A DNA stretch of 64,000 bases from Deinobacterium chartae (GTDB lineage: Bacteria; Deinococcota; Deinococci; Deinococcales; Deinococcaceae), in NCBI RefSeq assembly GCF_014202645.1, contig NZ_JACHHG010000008.1, positions 62,001 through 126,000 of the forward strand. The letters run 5' to 3'. The position numbers and the translations under genes are program-made. Shown piece after piece: positions 1 to 8,626 of the stretch. Positions within the stretch are counted from its first letter, which is position 1. Every line of letters starts with the position of its first letter. Under the pieces are notes generated by a model. The model was given only the letters and a program-made list of their open reading frames with translations, made no database searches and was not told where the DNA came from.

Positions 1-1469
1 CCCTCGGCCAGGCGCAGCGGGGCGCGCAGGTGCAGCAGGTAACGGCCATCGCTGCTCAAACCCAAGAAGCGGTACACCAGCGGACCCGGGGAGGTCATCG
101 GCTCCACAGCGAGAAAACGCAGGCCCCGGGCCTGTGCGGCGGTCAAGGGCACGGTCCGGACACGCAGTTGCGGCGGCTGCAGCGACGGCAAGTCGGTGGA
201 CGGCCACGCCGAACCGCGCAGCAGATCGCGCAGTTGCCGCAGCTGCAGCGTGGCCGCCGGGTCCGGTGCGTACACGGCCAGCAGATCGCTCACGGGGTAG
301 ATGGCCAGCTGCGCTCCGCCGCCGAGGCGCAGCAGCAGGTGGTCCGGGGCGGCGGCCCAGCGGACCGCCGGGTCCAGCGCGCGGTAAGGCACGAATTCGG
401 GGCGCACGGACGCACCCGGCAACCCGGCATCAAGACGCACCCGCCCGGGCTCGAGGCCCAGCGCATGCCAGCGGCGCAGCACCGCGACCGGCTGCCACAC
501 CGCGCGCAGTCCTACCTCCTGGGCGCTGGCCGCTCCGGGCGCAGGTGCCCAGCGCGCGGTCCACACGCTTCCCGGGCGCGGTTCGCCCAGTAAAACGCCG
601 CCCCCGGCGCAGCGGTAAAGCAGCGTCTCCTCCATTCCCCCCGGTCCCTCGAGCTGCGGCACGCAGCGTTCGCCGCCCTCGAGCTCCACCATCAACGGCC
701 GCACCTCGGCGCGCAGCCGAGCTCCCTCGAGGCGGTAGGTCAGCGTGACCGGCATGCTGCCGCGCTCCTGCGATTCGGCGGGAGCGGGCCAGCGCAGGTC
801 CAGGCTGACGCGGCCATTGTCGACATACAGCCCGCGCACTTCGGCACGTTCGCCCAGAAACTCACTGGCGACGTTCACGGCGCGCCCCTGCTCGTTGAGG
901 ACGGCGGCCAGCGACAGAAATACTCCGCTGCCCCCGGCGGCGCTCCCCAGCACCACCGCCGCGTCCTCGAGGCCGTCGCCGTTGAGGTCACCGTAAGCGA
1001 CCCGCAGCAGGCGCACATCCAGGTTCGCGGCACGATCGCTGTAGCGCCCGCCTTTTAAGGTGATGTATCCGCCGAACCCGAATTCGTTCCGGTAGCGAGC
1101 CGTGCGCAGCGCCTCGAGACTCAACCGCTGCTGCGCGGCGGGCGCCGGCGCGGGCAGGCTGAGCGGGTGCACCGCAAAGCCGCCTCCCGCGTGCGGATCC
1201 GCACCGCACACCCAGGTGGCGGCGTCCGCGGCGAGCAGACAGGGGTCATACGTCTGTCCATTCACCTCGCAGCGATACCCGGCGTCCGGAACCAGCCTGG
1301 AAACCGCATCGCAGCGGGCTTCGCGCGGCACGCCCGCAGCAACGGTGGGCAGGACAGGAAAAACCCGGGTGGTGCGCAGCGCCTCACCCTGGGCGACGGC
1401 GCTACCCCACAACAGGCTACCTGCCACCACAACAGACAACAGCAACAAATGCATCGAGCCTGCGGGCAT
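1..1469 (-). CDS. Secreted protein of unknown function, C-terminus beyond left edge
   Basis: The reading frame opens at an ATG at 1469, seven bases behind a strong GGAGGAG ribosome site, and runs without a stop to base 1, so about 489 codons are visible and the C-terminus lies outside. The first 27 residues form a signal peptide (hydrophobic LLLLSVVVAG core, AVA-Q cleavage site), so the product is exported. Near residue 165 is D-L-N-G-D-G-L-E-D-A-A-V-V-L, which is the calcium-loop pattern of FG-GAP/VCBS-type repeats and is often seen in proteins described only as extracellular repeat proteins. Two cysteine-rich stretches lie in the first 90 residues (C53, C67, C77, C88 approximately), suggesting disulfides. 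I do not recognise the family and assign no reaction. It is followed on the same strand by nothing visible; holB begins its own minus-strand group further right. Confidence 0.8.
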   Translation of the reverse strand, partial: MPAGSMHLLLLSVVVAGSLLWGSAVAQGEALRTTRVFPVLPTVAAGVPREARCDAVSRLVPDAGYRCEVNGQTYDPCLLAADAATWVCGADPHAGGGFAVHPLSLPAPAPAAQQRLSLEALRTARYRNEFGFGGYITLKGGRYSDRAANLDVRLLRVAYGDLNGDGLEDAAVVLGSAAGGSGVFLSLAAVLNEQGRAVNVASEFLGERAEVRGLYVDNGRVSLDLRWPAPAESQERGSMPVTLTYRLEGARLRAEVRPLMVELEGGERCVPQLEGPGGMEETLLYRCAGGGVLLGEPRPGSVWTARWAPAPGAASAQEVGLRAVWQPVAVLRRWHALGLEPGRVRLDAGLPGASVRPEFVPYRALDPAVRWAAAPDHLLLRLGGGAQLAIYPVSDLLAVYAPDPAATLQLRQLRDLLRGSAWPSTDLPSLQPPQLRVRTVPLTAAQARGLRFLAVEPMTSPGPLVYRFLGLSSDGRYLLHLRAPLRLAE

Positions 1470-1620
1470 CTTTTCTCCTCCGCGACTTACCACGATAGGC
1501 GACACTCAGGACTGACGCTGATGATTCGAAACCGACTGCTCTATTTATGGTAGCGCTCCAAGATGCGCGGCGCTGTGCATTACCCCCACAACCGCCGCAC
1601 CGCACTGCGCCGGGGCAGGC
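1470..1620. other. Intergenic, 151 bp
   Basis: Separates the secreted-protein gene from the 3' end of holB, both on the minus strand. It should hold the promoter of the secreted-protein gene; on the minus strand a TAAATA/GGTTTC-type AT-rich patch lies at about 1520-1550. I see no convincing terminator hairpin or small gene. Confidence 0.4.
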
Positions 1621-2550
1621 TCAGCCCGAGCAGCCCAGGGCCGCGCGCAGGCGCAGGGCCAGCACCTGAAAAACCAGCGCCGGGCTGACGTACTGCTCCA
1701 GAGCGCTCCAGGCTTCCTGCAGCGCCGCGTCGGCTGCCAGGCGCACCTGCGGCGCTGCGTCGCGCAGCGTCCAGGCCAGCGCCTCCGGATGCCACTGCGG
1801 GTCAAAACGCTTCTCGAGGCCCTCGGCGGCGTCTAAGGCCTCGAGCATCGACCCCCGCACAGCCTCCAGGAACGTGCGCGCTCCCCCGAGCGCTTCGCGC
1901 ACCGCCTCGCGCTCGAACAGCACGCCCGGACGGCCCTGCGCGAAGGCCAGCAACTCCGGGTCCGCCCGTCCCTCGAGGCGCAGCAGCGCCGCCTCGAGTT
2001 CGGCGTCCGCAACCGGCGGCACCGCCACGCGGGTGGCGCGCGAGGCGATGGTGGGCATTACCCGCCCGAGCTCCTCGGTCAGGAACACGAACAGCGCTCC
2101 GTGCGGCGGCTCCTCGACCGTCTTGAGCAGCGCGTTGGCGGCGGCCTCGTTCAGGTGCTCGGCGCCGTCGATCACCACCACCTTGCGGCGCGCGTGCGGG
2201 GCCACCATCAGCCACTCGACGATATGCCGCTCGTACTCGCTGCCCGAGTCGTGCTTCTCGCTGACCACCGAGATCGGGATGAGCGCGCGGCGCGCAGCCT
2301 TGCCGGTCGTGGTGGTCAGGCGCGGCCCCACCTCCCACACGTCGCCGTGCGTTCCGGCGGCGGCAGCTAAGCACGACGGGCAGCTCCCGCAGGGGGCCTG
2401 CGGTTGAGCGCAGTTGACGCGCGCGGCCAGCCAGCGGGCCAGCGGACGGCGGCCCACCCTCGAGGGACCCACCAGCATCAGCGCGTGCGCGCCCTGCTGC
2501 GCCAGCGTCGCGCGCACCCCGGCGTGCCCAATGATTCCGAAATCGGTCAC
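1621..2550 (-). CDS. holB: DNA polymerase III delta-prime subunit
   Basis: 309 residues, the usual size for the delta-prime clamp-loader subunit, which with delta and the gamma/tau ATPases opens the beta clamp for the replicative polymerase. The AAA+ fold is recognisable: a P-loop-like G-P-S-R-V-G-R-R at 28-35 that lacks the Lys-Thr of a working Walker A, as is normal in delta-prime; a four-cysteine zinc module C47, C54, C57, C60; the L-L-K-T-V-E-E-P-P segment; and a sensor region P-T-I-A-S-R-A where the usual SRC arginine-finger motif has Ala in place of Cys. The start is GTG at 2550, the base before the stop of the upstream phosphoesterase gene (2551), so the two genes are transcribed and probably translated together. 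Confidence 0.9.
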   Translation of the reverse strand: MTDFGIIGHAGVRATLAQQGAHALMLVGPSRVGRRPLARWLAARVNCAQPQAPCGSCPSCLAAAAGTHGDVWEVGPRLTTTTGKAARRALIPISVVSEKHDSGSEYERHIVEWLMVAPHARRKVVVIDGAEHLNEAAANALLKTVEEPPHGALFVFLTEELGRVMPTIASRATRVAVPPVADAELEAALLRLEGRADPELLAFAQGRPGVLFEREAVREALGGARTFLEAVRGSMLEALDAAEGLEKRFDPQWHPEALAWTLRDAAPQVRLAADAALQEAWSALEQYVSPALVFQVLALRLRAALGCSG

Positions 2551-3330
2551 CTAACGTCCTTCCGCCAGCCGTGCGGCCAGCACCTCCGGGAGCCCCGCCG
2601 CGCGCAGCTGCGCCTGGGTGCGTTCCAGGTCGTAAGCGACCCGGTGCACCTCGAGCACGCCGCGCTCCCCGTCGAAAATCGCGAACGCCGCGCGCGGGTC
2701 CCCGTCACGCGGCTGGCCCACCGAACCCGGATTGACGATCCAGCGGGCACGCGGCGGAAGGGTGAGCTGCTGTACGGCCTCGGTGCGTGCGCCGCCGAGC
2801 GGATGGTGCTTGATCCAGTCCCCCACCGGACCCTCGAGGGTGGAATACACCCCGGGCAGATGCGTGTGGCCCACAAAGGCCAGCGTGCCTTCCCAATCCG
2901 CGAATTCCTCGCGCGCGCGGGCCAACGAGTCCACGTAGGTGGTCAGCGAGCGCGGGCTGCCATGACGGCACAGGGCCAGCTCTGCCCGCCCGCCGACTTC
3001 GGCCTCGATCCACTCGGGCCAGCCGCGCACCCGTTCCAGCTGAGCCGCGTTCAGCCGGGCACGCTGCCAGCGCAGCGCAGCGCCGACCGATCCGCCCAGG
3101 AACCCGTCCGTTCCCGGGTGCAAGTCGAGTAGCCAGCGGTCGTGGTTACCCGCGATGCAGCGCACCCCGACCTCCTGCAGCAGGTCGAGCACCTCGCCCG
3201 GGTTGGGCCCGTAGCCCAGCGCGTCGCCCAGGCTCACCGCCTGATCCCACCCCAGCGCGGAGGCAGCCTGCAAGACGGCCTCGAGGGCGGCGAGGTTGGC
3301 GTGAACGTCGGAGAGCAGCAGCGTGCGCAC
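2551..3330 (-). CDS. Calcineurin-like metallophosphoesterase (YfcE/MJ0936 type)
   Basis: 259 residues with the full dimetal phosphoesterase signature: D8-x-H10, G35-D36, G61-N62-H63-D64, a His in R-H-G-S-P and G-H-T-H near residue 150. The family hydrolyses phosphodiesters or phosphomonoesters with Mn2+ or similar; the natural substrate is not deducible. The start is GTG at 3330; a TAGGAT element (3343-3338, minus) ends seven bases upstream, the leaderless arrangement repeated through this window, though an AAGGAG stretch directly before the codon is also present. It leads holB with no gap. A second, diverged phosphoesterase of the same general type lies at 54607-55329. Confidence 0.85.
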   Translation of the reverse strand: MRTLLLSDVHANLAALEAVLQAASALGWDQAVSLGDALGYGPNPGEVLDLLQEVGVRCIAGNHDRWLLDLHPGTDGFLGGSVGAALRWQRARLNAAQLERVRGWPEWIEAEVGGRAELALCRHGSPRSLTTYVDSLARAREEFADWEGTLAFVGHTHLPGVYSTLEGPVGDWIKHHPLGGARTEAVQQLTLPPRARWIVNPGSVGQPRDGDPRAAFAIFDGERGVLEVHRVAYDLERTQAQLRAAGLPEVLAARLAEGR

Positions 3331-3337
3331 GCTCCTT

Positions 3338-3343
3338 ATCCTA
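3338..3343 (-). promoter_or_regulatory. Leaderless -10 element TAGGAT
   Basis: TAGGAT on the minus strand, followed by 7 nt and GTG at 3330. Fits the TANNNT plus 5-8 nt spacing that recurs before many genes here, so transcription would begin at or within a base or two of the start codon. Confidence 0.55.
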
Positions 3344-3506
3344 CCAAAGCACTGAGCGTAAGTCCGAGAGGACTTTCTGACACGGGCTTACTGTGGCTCC
3401 GGCCATCGCCGCATAGTCTTTGCGGCTTGCTCCCCATCGGGCCCGTCAGCCAGGGCACGCCGACCGGGCACAGCAACACGTCGCTTTTGCCCCGCGCGGC
3501 AGGCGC

Positions 3507-3512
3507 TATGAT
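3507..3512 (+). promoter_or_regulatory. Leaderless -10 element TATGAT
   Basis: TATGAT, then six bases, then GTG at 3519. It decides the start of the C26 amidotransferase: the in-frame upstream ATG at 3420 would lie outside the transcript. Confidence 0.65.
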
Positions 3513-3518
3513 GCAGAG

Positions 3519-4235
3519 GTGAAGCCTGCGCCCCGAATCGGAATCAGCGTCTCCCAGCCGTCCGAGCCCGCCCTTGGTCGGCTGTTCAACGGTACTTCGC
3601 GCCGCTACGCCGAAGCGGTGGCCCGCGCGGGCGGTCTGCCGGTCTTCCTGCCGGTCCTGCCCGGTACCGCTGCCGCGCATGTCCACTACCTCGACGGCCT
3701 GCTGCTCTCGGGCGGCGTCGACGTCGATCCCTACCTGTACGGCGAAGCGCCCCGGCGCGGCCTGGGAGAGGTCGATTTCGAGCGCGACGCCTTCGAACGC
3801 GAACTGTACGCCGCCGCGCGCGAGGCCGCCGTCCCGGTGCTCGGCATCTGCCGCGGCATGCAGCTGATCAACGTCCTCGAGGGCGGCACGCTCTGCCAGC
3901 ACCTGCCCGACCATCCCGAGTACTGGGCCGACCACGCCCAGGTGGCACGCCCCCCGGCACTGGCCCACGAGGTGACCCTGAGGCCCGGCACACAGCTGTT
4001 CGCCCGCCACGGCCAGACGCTGCGGGTGAACTCGCACCACCACCAGGGCGTCAAGGACCTTGCTCCCACCCTGGTCGCCTCGGCCACCGCTCCCGACGGC
4101 CTGATCGAGGCTTTCGAAGCCCCGGGGCTGCTGGCGGTGCAGTGGCATCCGGAACTGCTGTTCGAAAACCACCCCGAGCACCTCATGCCCTTCGAGACGC
4201 TCGTTGCCCTGGCGCGCGAGGCGGCCCGTGTCTGA
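3519..4235 (+). CDS. Class I glutamine amidotransferase-like hydrolase, peptidase C26 (PuuD-like)
   Basis: 238 residues from GTG 3519. The fold is the class I glutamine amidotransferase used by gamma-glutamyl-gamma-aminobutyrate hydrolases: the oxyanion stretch L-L-S-G-G-V-D-V-D-P, nucleophile elbow G-I-C-R-G-M-Q with Cys111, and the H210-P-E212 pair. Such enzymes cut gamma-glutamyl amide bonds, for example in putrescine breakdown, but no other puu gene is nearby so the substrate is open. The reading frame extends upstream to an ATG at 3420, but the extra 33 residues are Arg/His-rich and unlike the family; the TATGAT element six bases before GTG 3519 argues for a leaderless start there. The stop overlaps the start of the next gene by eight bases, so it heads a three-gene operon ending with hemW. 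Confidence 0.88.
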   Translation: MKPAPRIGISVSQPSEPALGRLFNGTSRRYAEAVARAGGLPVFLPVLPGTAAAHVHYLDGLLLSGGVDVDPYLYGEAPRRGLGEVDFERDAFERELYAAAREAAVPVLGICRGMQLINVLEGGTLCQHLPDHPEYWADHAQVARPPALAHEVTLRPGTQLFARHGQTLRVNSHHHQGVKDLAPTLVASATAPDGLIEAFEAPGLLAVQWHPELLFENHPEHLMPFETLVALAREAARV

Positions 4236-4764
4236 ACCGCTGCGCGTCTGGAGCGACACCTACGGCTGCGCCCGCGCCCTGTACGAAGGCCTGCCCGGCG
4301 GCCACCGCTGGCTGGTCGCGGCCACCGTGGACCACGCGGACACGGTGCTGCAGCAGCTGTCCCAGTTGCCCGAGAACTTCAAGGGCAGCTTGTACCTGAT
4401 CCTGCTCGAGGACGAGCGGGCCCTGCCCCTCGAGACAGCGCTGCGCGAGGCGGAACCGCGCGGCGTGGCCGTGGTCGGCGCGGACCTCTCGGGCGGACCG
4501 GCCGTTGCCCGCGAAGCCCGCACCCTCGAGACCGAGGGCGGCCTGAGCTTCGTGGAGTCCGGCGTGGGCCCGGCCTGGACCTCGGCCCTCGAGGCGGACG
4601 GCTGGCCCGAGGGCGAGAGCCTGCTGGCCTCGACCGCCGCTGCCGCAGGCTATCCGGTGATCAGCTGCGCGCCCGAACAATTGATCACCACCCTCACGCG
4701 CTGGTGGCAGCGCACGCCGCTGGCACTGCGGGTGCTTTCCGCGTCCGCAGAGGTCGAGCGTTGA
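4228..4764 (+). CDS. Hypothetical protein between C26 hydrolase and hemW
   Basis: About 178 residues from GTG 4228, which overlaps the last eight bases of the upstream gene; an ATG at 4204 is also in frame but lies deeper inside that gene. No signal peptide or membrane segment. It begins with a short beta-rich stretch ([10 protein letters not shown]) and then alternates strand and helix ([26 protein letters not shown]), ending with [10 protein letters not shown] and a helix with two Trp. The pattern suggests a small alpha/beta domain, but I do not recognise the family. Tight coupling on both sides to a C26 hydrolase and hemW indicates co-translation, not function. Confidence 0.75.
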   Translation: MSEPLRVWSDTYGCARALYEGLPGGHRWLVAATVDHADTVLQQLSQLPENFKGSLYLILLEDERALPLETALREAEPRGVAVVGADLSGGPAVAREARTLETEGGLSFVESGVGPAWTSALEADGWPEGESLLASTAAAAGYPVISCAPEQLITTLTRWWQRTPLALRVLSASAEVER

Positions 4765-5903
4765 AACAAACGCACCCCCAGGCACCCGAACTCGACCCGA
4801 CCGTTCGTCACCTGTACGTTCACGTCCCGTTCTGTCCCTCGATCTGCCCGTACTGCGACTTTCACGTGCTGACCCGCAGAAGCGGACAGGTCGAGGCCTA
4901 CCTCGACCACCTCGAGGCCGAAGCGCAGCGGTTGCGCAGCCGCTACCGGATCGACCTGCGCACCGTGTACCTGGGCGGCGGCACCCCGTCGTTCCTGCGC
5001 GACGCCGAGATGGAACGGCTGGTGGGAATCGTGCGCGAGAACCTCGGCTGGGGCTCGCAGGAAAACACCCTCGAGGTGAACCCGGGTACGGTCAGCGCCG
5101 CGCGCGCCGCGCACTGGCGCAGCCTGGGCCTGGACCGCGCCAGCGTGGGCGTACAGAGTCTCGATGACGCCACCTTGCGCTTCCTGGGACGCCAGCACGA
5201 CGCCCGCACCGCGCGCGAGGCGGTCTCGTTGCTGCTGGAAGCCGACTTCCGGGTCTCGGGTGACCTGATCACCGCCGTAGAGGGCCAGCCGCTCGAGGAC
5301 GACATTCGCGGGCTGGCCGGGCTGGGGGTGGAGCACATCTCGGCCTACACGCTCACCATCGAGCCCGGCACCGAATTCGCCCGGCGCGGCCTCGAGGTGT
5401 CCGAGGAGGACGAGCGGCGCGGCTTCGAGGTCACCGCTGCGCGCCTGGGCGAGCTGGGATTTGCGCGCTACGAGATCTCCAACTACGCCAGGCCCGGCGG
5501 CGAGTCGCGGCATAACCTGGCCTACTGGACCAACCAGTTTTACCTGGGGCTCGGTCCGGGCGCGGCCGGGCATTACCCCTCGTCGCAACCGGGCGTGCTG
5601 GCCGAGCGCGTGACGCGCCCGCACCTGCACCGCTGGCTGGCCGGAGAGAGCGGCGAGCCCGAGCGCATCGGCCCCGAGGACTACGTGACCGACGCGCTCT
5701 TCATGGGGCTGCGCCTCGTGCGCGGCGTGGACCTGGCGGACCTCTCGCGGCGCAGCGGCCTCGACGTGCAGGCGCGTTACGCGGCGGTTCTCGAGCGCCA
5801 GTTGCGGCGCGGCACGCTGATCCTCGAGGGCGGTACCCTGCGCGCCACCGATGCGGGGCGCTGGATCTTGAATCAGGTGGTCACCGATTTCCTCGAGGGC
5901 TGA
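4761..5903 (+). CDS. hemW: HemW-type radical SAM heme chaperone
   Basis: 380 residues from a TTG at 4761 whose last two bases open the TGA stop (4762-4764) of the previous gene. The radical-SAM cluster motif is C25-x3-C29-x2-C32 followed by D-F-H. The residue two places after the last Cys is Phe, as in HemW; the oxygen-independent coproporphyrinogen oxidase HemN has a fourth Cys there. Downstream are the G-G-G-T-P-S SAM-glycine motif, the V-N-P-G-T strand, S-V-G-V-Q-S and the C-terminal HemN_C domain (F-M-G-L-R). HemW binds heme and passes it to respiratory proteins; many genomes mislabel it as HemN. The start is chosen by the overlap; the ATG at 4704 would add 19 Arg/Ala-rich residues. Confidence 0.88.
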   Translation: MKQTHPQAPELDPTVRHLYVHVPFCPSICPYCDFHVLTRRSGQVEAYLDHLEAEAQRLRSRYRIDLRTVYLGGGTPSFLRDAEMERLVGIVRENLGWGSQENTLEVNPGTVSAARAAHWRSLGLDRASVGVQSLDDATLRFLGRQHDARTAREAVSLLLEADFRVSGDLITAVEGQPLEDDIRGLAGLGVEHISAYTLTIEPGTEFARRGLEVSEEDERRGFEVTAARLGELGFARYEISNYARPGGESRHNLAYWTNQFYLGLGPGAAGHYPSSQPGVLAERVTRPHLHRWLAGESGEPERIGPEDYVTDALFMGLRLVRGVDLADLSRRSGLDVQARYAAVLERQLRRGTLILEGGTLRATDAGRWILNQVVTDFLEG

Positions 5904-5914
5904 AAGCCGGGCGA

Positions 5915-6421
5915 TCAGAGCGCGCGCAGATCGCAGGCGAACAGGGTGACCCAGTCGGAACCGTATACCCAGACACCGCTGTACGTGCTCGTCTGATCGT
6001 TCTTTTTGCGGCGGACCGTCACGACCCGGGGTTCGGCAGCGTCTCCCATCACATCTTCTACCTCGTAGCCGGCCCGCAGCAGGCGTTCGGTCATTTCCCG
6101 AGCGATGCGCCTGCTGGTTGTCTGAAACCAGACCAGCGTTTCGGGTTGCTCGCAGCGGAAGAACTTGAAATCCTGGAGTGCTTTTCGGAAGAACTCGAAC
6201 GATTTGGGACCGCTGAAGCTGTAGGCGTTGCCCGGCGGGGTCACTTCGGGGAAAAGCCGGCTCTTGAAGGCACGTTGGATGCTTTCGCCCTCTACCACCA
6301 AGACCTCTCCGTCCGGCAGGGGATTGACGCCGGGATTGTAGCCGGGAGCGGAGCCGGTCATGGCGGGGGCACAGGCGGCGAGCAGCAACGGAAGGGCAAA
6401 CAGAACGGCTGAATACTTCAT
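5915..6421 (-). CDS. Lipoprotein of unknown function
   Basis: 168 residues from ATG 6421, with a GTGGAG ribosome site. The N-terminus is a type II signal peptide: M-K-Y-S then a hydrophobic core and the lipobox L-A-A-C at about residue 17, so the mature protein is expected to be lipid-anchored. The body holds a central helical region (F-E-F-F-R-K-A-L) with a single Cys, then a second half ending in a beta-rich C-terminus (S-G-V-W-V-Y-G-S-D-W-V-T-L-F). The frame continues upstream to 6580, but that extension is low-complexity and would bury the signal peptide. It converges on hemW with only 11 bp between stop codons, and no hairpin is visible there. Family not recognised. Confidence 0.8.
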   Translation of the reverse strand: MKYSAVLFALPLLLAACAPAMTGSAPGYNPGVNPLPDGEVLVVEGESIQRAFKSRLFPEVTPPGNAYSFSGPKSFEFFRKALQDFKFFRCEQPETLVWFQTTSRRIAREMTERLLRAGYEVEDVMGDAAEPRVVTVRRKKNDQTSTYSGVWVYGSDWVTLFACDLRAL

Positions 6422-6700
6422 GGGGCTCCACGGGGGTAAGACGGCGGGCGGCGACCTCGAGGCTGAGTCGTTCGGCGCGAACTGCCCAAGCTTCGCAGTA
6501 CGCAAGCGCTCAATATAGGTTGCCCAAAGAATCAAAGGAGGCCGAATTAACCTGAAAAATTTTCGGCGCTGTGCTTGCACGTTCCTTCAAAGCCGGTCCT
6601 GCGACCCATCTCTCCGGCTTCGCCGGGATCGCTAAGCCATTCGGACGACTTTCGGGCTGACTTCACGCTTTTCTGGCAAACACGGGCTTAAGCTGGGCAG
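6422..6700. other. Divergent intergenic region, 279 bp
   Basis: Lies between the minus-strand lipoprotein and the plus-strand MFS gene and should hold both promoters. A short CCGGC-TTC-GCCGG hairpin is at about 6615-6627. A TATATT stretch on the minus strand (about 6515-6520) is a possible -10 for the lipoprotein but has no good -35. No gene seen. Confidence 0.4.
6689..6694 (+). promoter_or_regulatory. Leaderless -10 element TAAGCT
   Basis: TAAGCT, six bases, then GTG 6701 of the MFS gene; no ribosome site precedes the codon. The same hexamer and spacing occurs before the PAP2 gene at 49721. Confidence 0.6.
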
Positions 6701-7918
6701 GTGAACGACCTGAGCGACGCGCAACGACAACGTGCCCTGCTGTCGGTTCTGATTTCGAATTTCCTGATGTGGGCCGGTTTTTTCATGGTCGTGCCGCTGA
6801 TCTCGGTGCATTACGTGGACGGCCTGGGCTGGGCGGCTGCCGGAATCGGCCTGGTCCTGGCCGTACGTCAACTGGTGCAGCAGGGTTTCTCGCTCATCGG
6901 CGGGGTTTTGGGGGACCGTTTCGGGGCGCGCGGAATGATCTTGTTGGGTCTGCTGGTACGCGCCCTGGGTTTTGGCGCGATGGCCTTTGCGGACAACTAT
7001 GCGCTGCTGATGGCCTCGGCGGCCCTGGCGGCCTTTGGAGGCGCGCTGTTCGAGGCTCCCAAGTCGGCAGCGGTGGCCGCCCTCACCCAGCCGCGCGACC
7101 GGCAGCGCTTCTACGCGGCGCTGGGCGTGTCTTCCAACCTGGGCATGAGCCTGGGGCCCCTGGTGGGTTCGCTGCTGCTGGGCGTGGGATTTGCCAACGT
7201 AGCACTGGTGTCGGCCGCCTGTTACGTGCTGTCGTGCGGGCTGGTGGCGACGATGTTGCCGCCCGTGCGCATCTCCAGCGGCACGGTCGGAACCCGCAGC
7301 GGCATGCAACTCGTGCTGCGCGACCGCCCGTTTTTGCTGTTCATCGCGCTGCTCACCGGCTACTGGTTCATGTGGGTGCAGCTGTCGCTGTCGTTTCCGC
7401 TGGCCGCCAAGGAACTCAGCGGCGCGGCCAGTGCCGTGAGCCTGGTGTTCGCGGTGAATTCGGGACTGGCACTGCTGTTGCAGGTTCCGGTCACCCGCGT
7501 GGCCGAGCGCTTCTTGCGCCCGCTGCAGTCGCTGTGCCTGGGCATGCTGCTGATGAGCGCCGGGCTGGGCGGCGTGGCGCTGTCGCACAGCCTGGCCGCG
7601 CTGGTTGCCTGCGTGGTGCTGTTCTCGCTGGGGGCTCTGCTGGCATCGCCCAGCCAGCAGACCCTCACCGCCGACCTCGCCAAGCCCGAAGCGATGGGCG
7701 CTTTTTTCGGGGTGGCGGCCCTCTCGCTGGCGGTGGGCGGCAGCCTGGGCAACTACGCAGGCGGCGCCCTGCACGACCTGGGTAGCCGCAGCGGCCTGCC
7801 CGCCCTGCCCTGGCTGGCGAGCGCCCTGATCGGCGTTGTGTCGGCAGCGGCCCTGTACGCGCGCTTCGGGCGCGCGGCCCGCTCCGCACCCGAGCGGCCC
7901 ACGCACCAGAAGGTATGA
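6701..7918 (+). CDS. Major facilitator superfamily transporter (MdtH-like)
   Basis: 405 residues, starting at GTG 6701 in a leaderless context. The sequence is almost entirely hydrophobic with about 12 membrane helices in two halves. Between helices 2 and 3 is the G-D-R-F-G-A-R-G loop, the classic motif A of the drug:H+ antiporter families, and the opening F-L-M-W-A-G-F-F-M-V-V-P-L-I resembles MdtH/YceL-type exporters. It is therefore most likely a proton-driven efflux carrier in the cytoplasmic membrane, but the substrate is unknown. Its stop overlaps the ATG of the next gene (ATGA), so the decarboxylase-like protein is co-translated and may work on a related compound. Confidence 0.85.
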   Translation: MNDLSDAQRQRALLSVLISNFLMWAGFFMVVPLISVHYVDGLGWAAAGIGLVLAVRQLVQQGFSLIGGVLGDRFGARGMILLGLLVRALGFGAMAFADNYALLMASAALAAFGGALFEAPKSAAVAALTQPRDRQRFYAALGVSSNLGMSLGPLVGSLLLGVGFANVALVSAACYVLSCGLVATMLPPVRISSGTVGTRSGMQLVLRDRPFLLFIALLTGYWFMWVQLSLSFPLAAKELSGAASAVSLVFAVNSGLALLLQVPVTRVAERFLRPLQSLCLGMLLMSAGLGGVALSHSLAALVACVVLFSLGALLASPSQQTLTADLAKPEAMGAFFGVAALSLAVGGSLGNYAGGALHDLGSRSGLPALPWLASALIGVVSAAALYARFGRAARSAPERPTHQKV

Positions 7919-8535
7919 TTCCGCCCGCACCCTGGCACCTGACCGGGCGCGGCCTGATCATAGGCGTGCGCCTCGAGGACCATCAGGTGCCCGCCGTACG
8001 GCGGGAGCGCTGGCTGCCCGGTCCGGGCGCGGTGATGCTGGTGGACTACCGGCACTCGGACGCCGGACCGTACCGCGAACTGCTGTGCATCCCGGGACTG
8101 TACCGCACGCCGCACGGCCTTCGGCCGCACATTCCGGTCATCACCGTGTCGCACGCGCTCTCGGCGCGCGGCGGACAGCAGCACTGGGGCCTGCCCAAGA
8201 CGGTCTCGGACTTCCGGGTGGAGCGCGAGGGGGACCTCGAGGCCTGGACCGTGACCCAGGGGGGCGCAGAGGTGCTCCGCCTGCTGCGGCGGGCAGGGGG
8301 CCCGGCCTTTGCGCTGCCGCTCGGCCTGCTACCCGCAGCGCTGCGCACGCTGTGGCAGCCGACCGCAGACGGTGCGCGCCTGACCACGCCCGGCGGGTAC
8401 GGCTGGGTACGCCCGGCACGCCTCGAGGCGGTGCGGGTGAACGGATCGCTGTTTCCGGATTTCTCAGGGTCGGTGTTAGGCGCCCTCGAGGTCACGCATT
8501 TCCGGCTGACCTTTCCGCGTGCACGGTTGAGCTAA
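7915..8535 (+). CDS. Acetoacetate decarboxylase-like fold protein
   Basis: 206 residues; the ATG at 7915 overlaps the MFS stop by four bases. The order of segments fits the acetoacetate decarboxylase superfamily: an early loop Y-R-E-L-L-C-I-P-G, then [21 protein letters not shown], where a trailing Lys follows the W-G-x-P motif, and a final strand with F-P-R-A. In true acetoacetate decarboxylase a lysine forms a Schiff base with the substrate; here the candidate is the Lys of W-G-L-P-K-T-V, but I cannot confirm alignment by eye. Many family members have other reactions, so call it a fold-level assignment. Coupling to an exporter suggests metabolite handling or detoxification. Confidence 0.65.
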   Translation: MIPPAPWHLTGRGLIIGVRLEDHQVPAVRRERWLPGPGAVMLVDYRHSDAGPYRELLCIPGLYRTPHGLRPHIPVITVSHALSARGGQQHWGLPKTVSDFRVEREGDLEAWTVTQGGAEVLRLLRRAGGPAFALPLGLLPAALRTLWQPTADGARLTTPGGYGWVRPARLEAVRVNGSLFPDFSGSVLGALEVTHFRLTFPRARLS

Positions 8536-8626
8536 CGAACGCTCCAGAGCGCATCAAGACGACCTAAAGACAGCGCCACACCGCTCTTATCCTGCAGGTT
8601 CGTGCAGGGGCGAGACTGAGGGGCCT
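8536..8626. promoter_or_regulatory. Upstream region of the RecQ-like gene
   Basis: 91 bp with a TATCCT hexamer at about 8589-8594 and a GAGGGG ribosome site just before ATG 8627. I searched it for the 17-bp Deinococcus damage-response palindrome and found none. Confidence 0.4.
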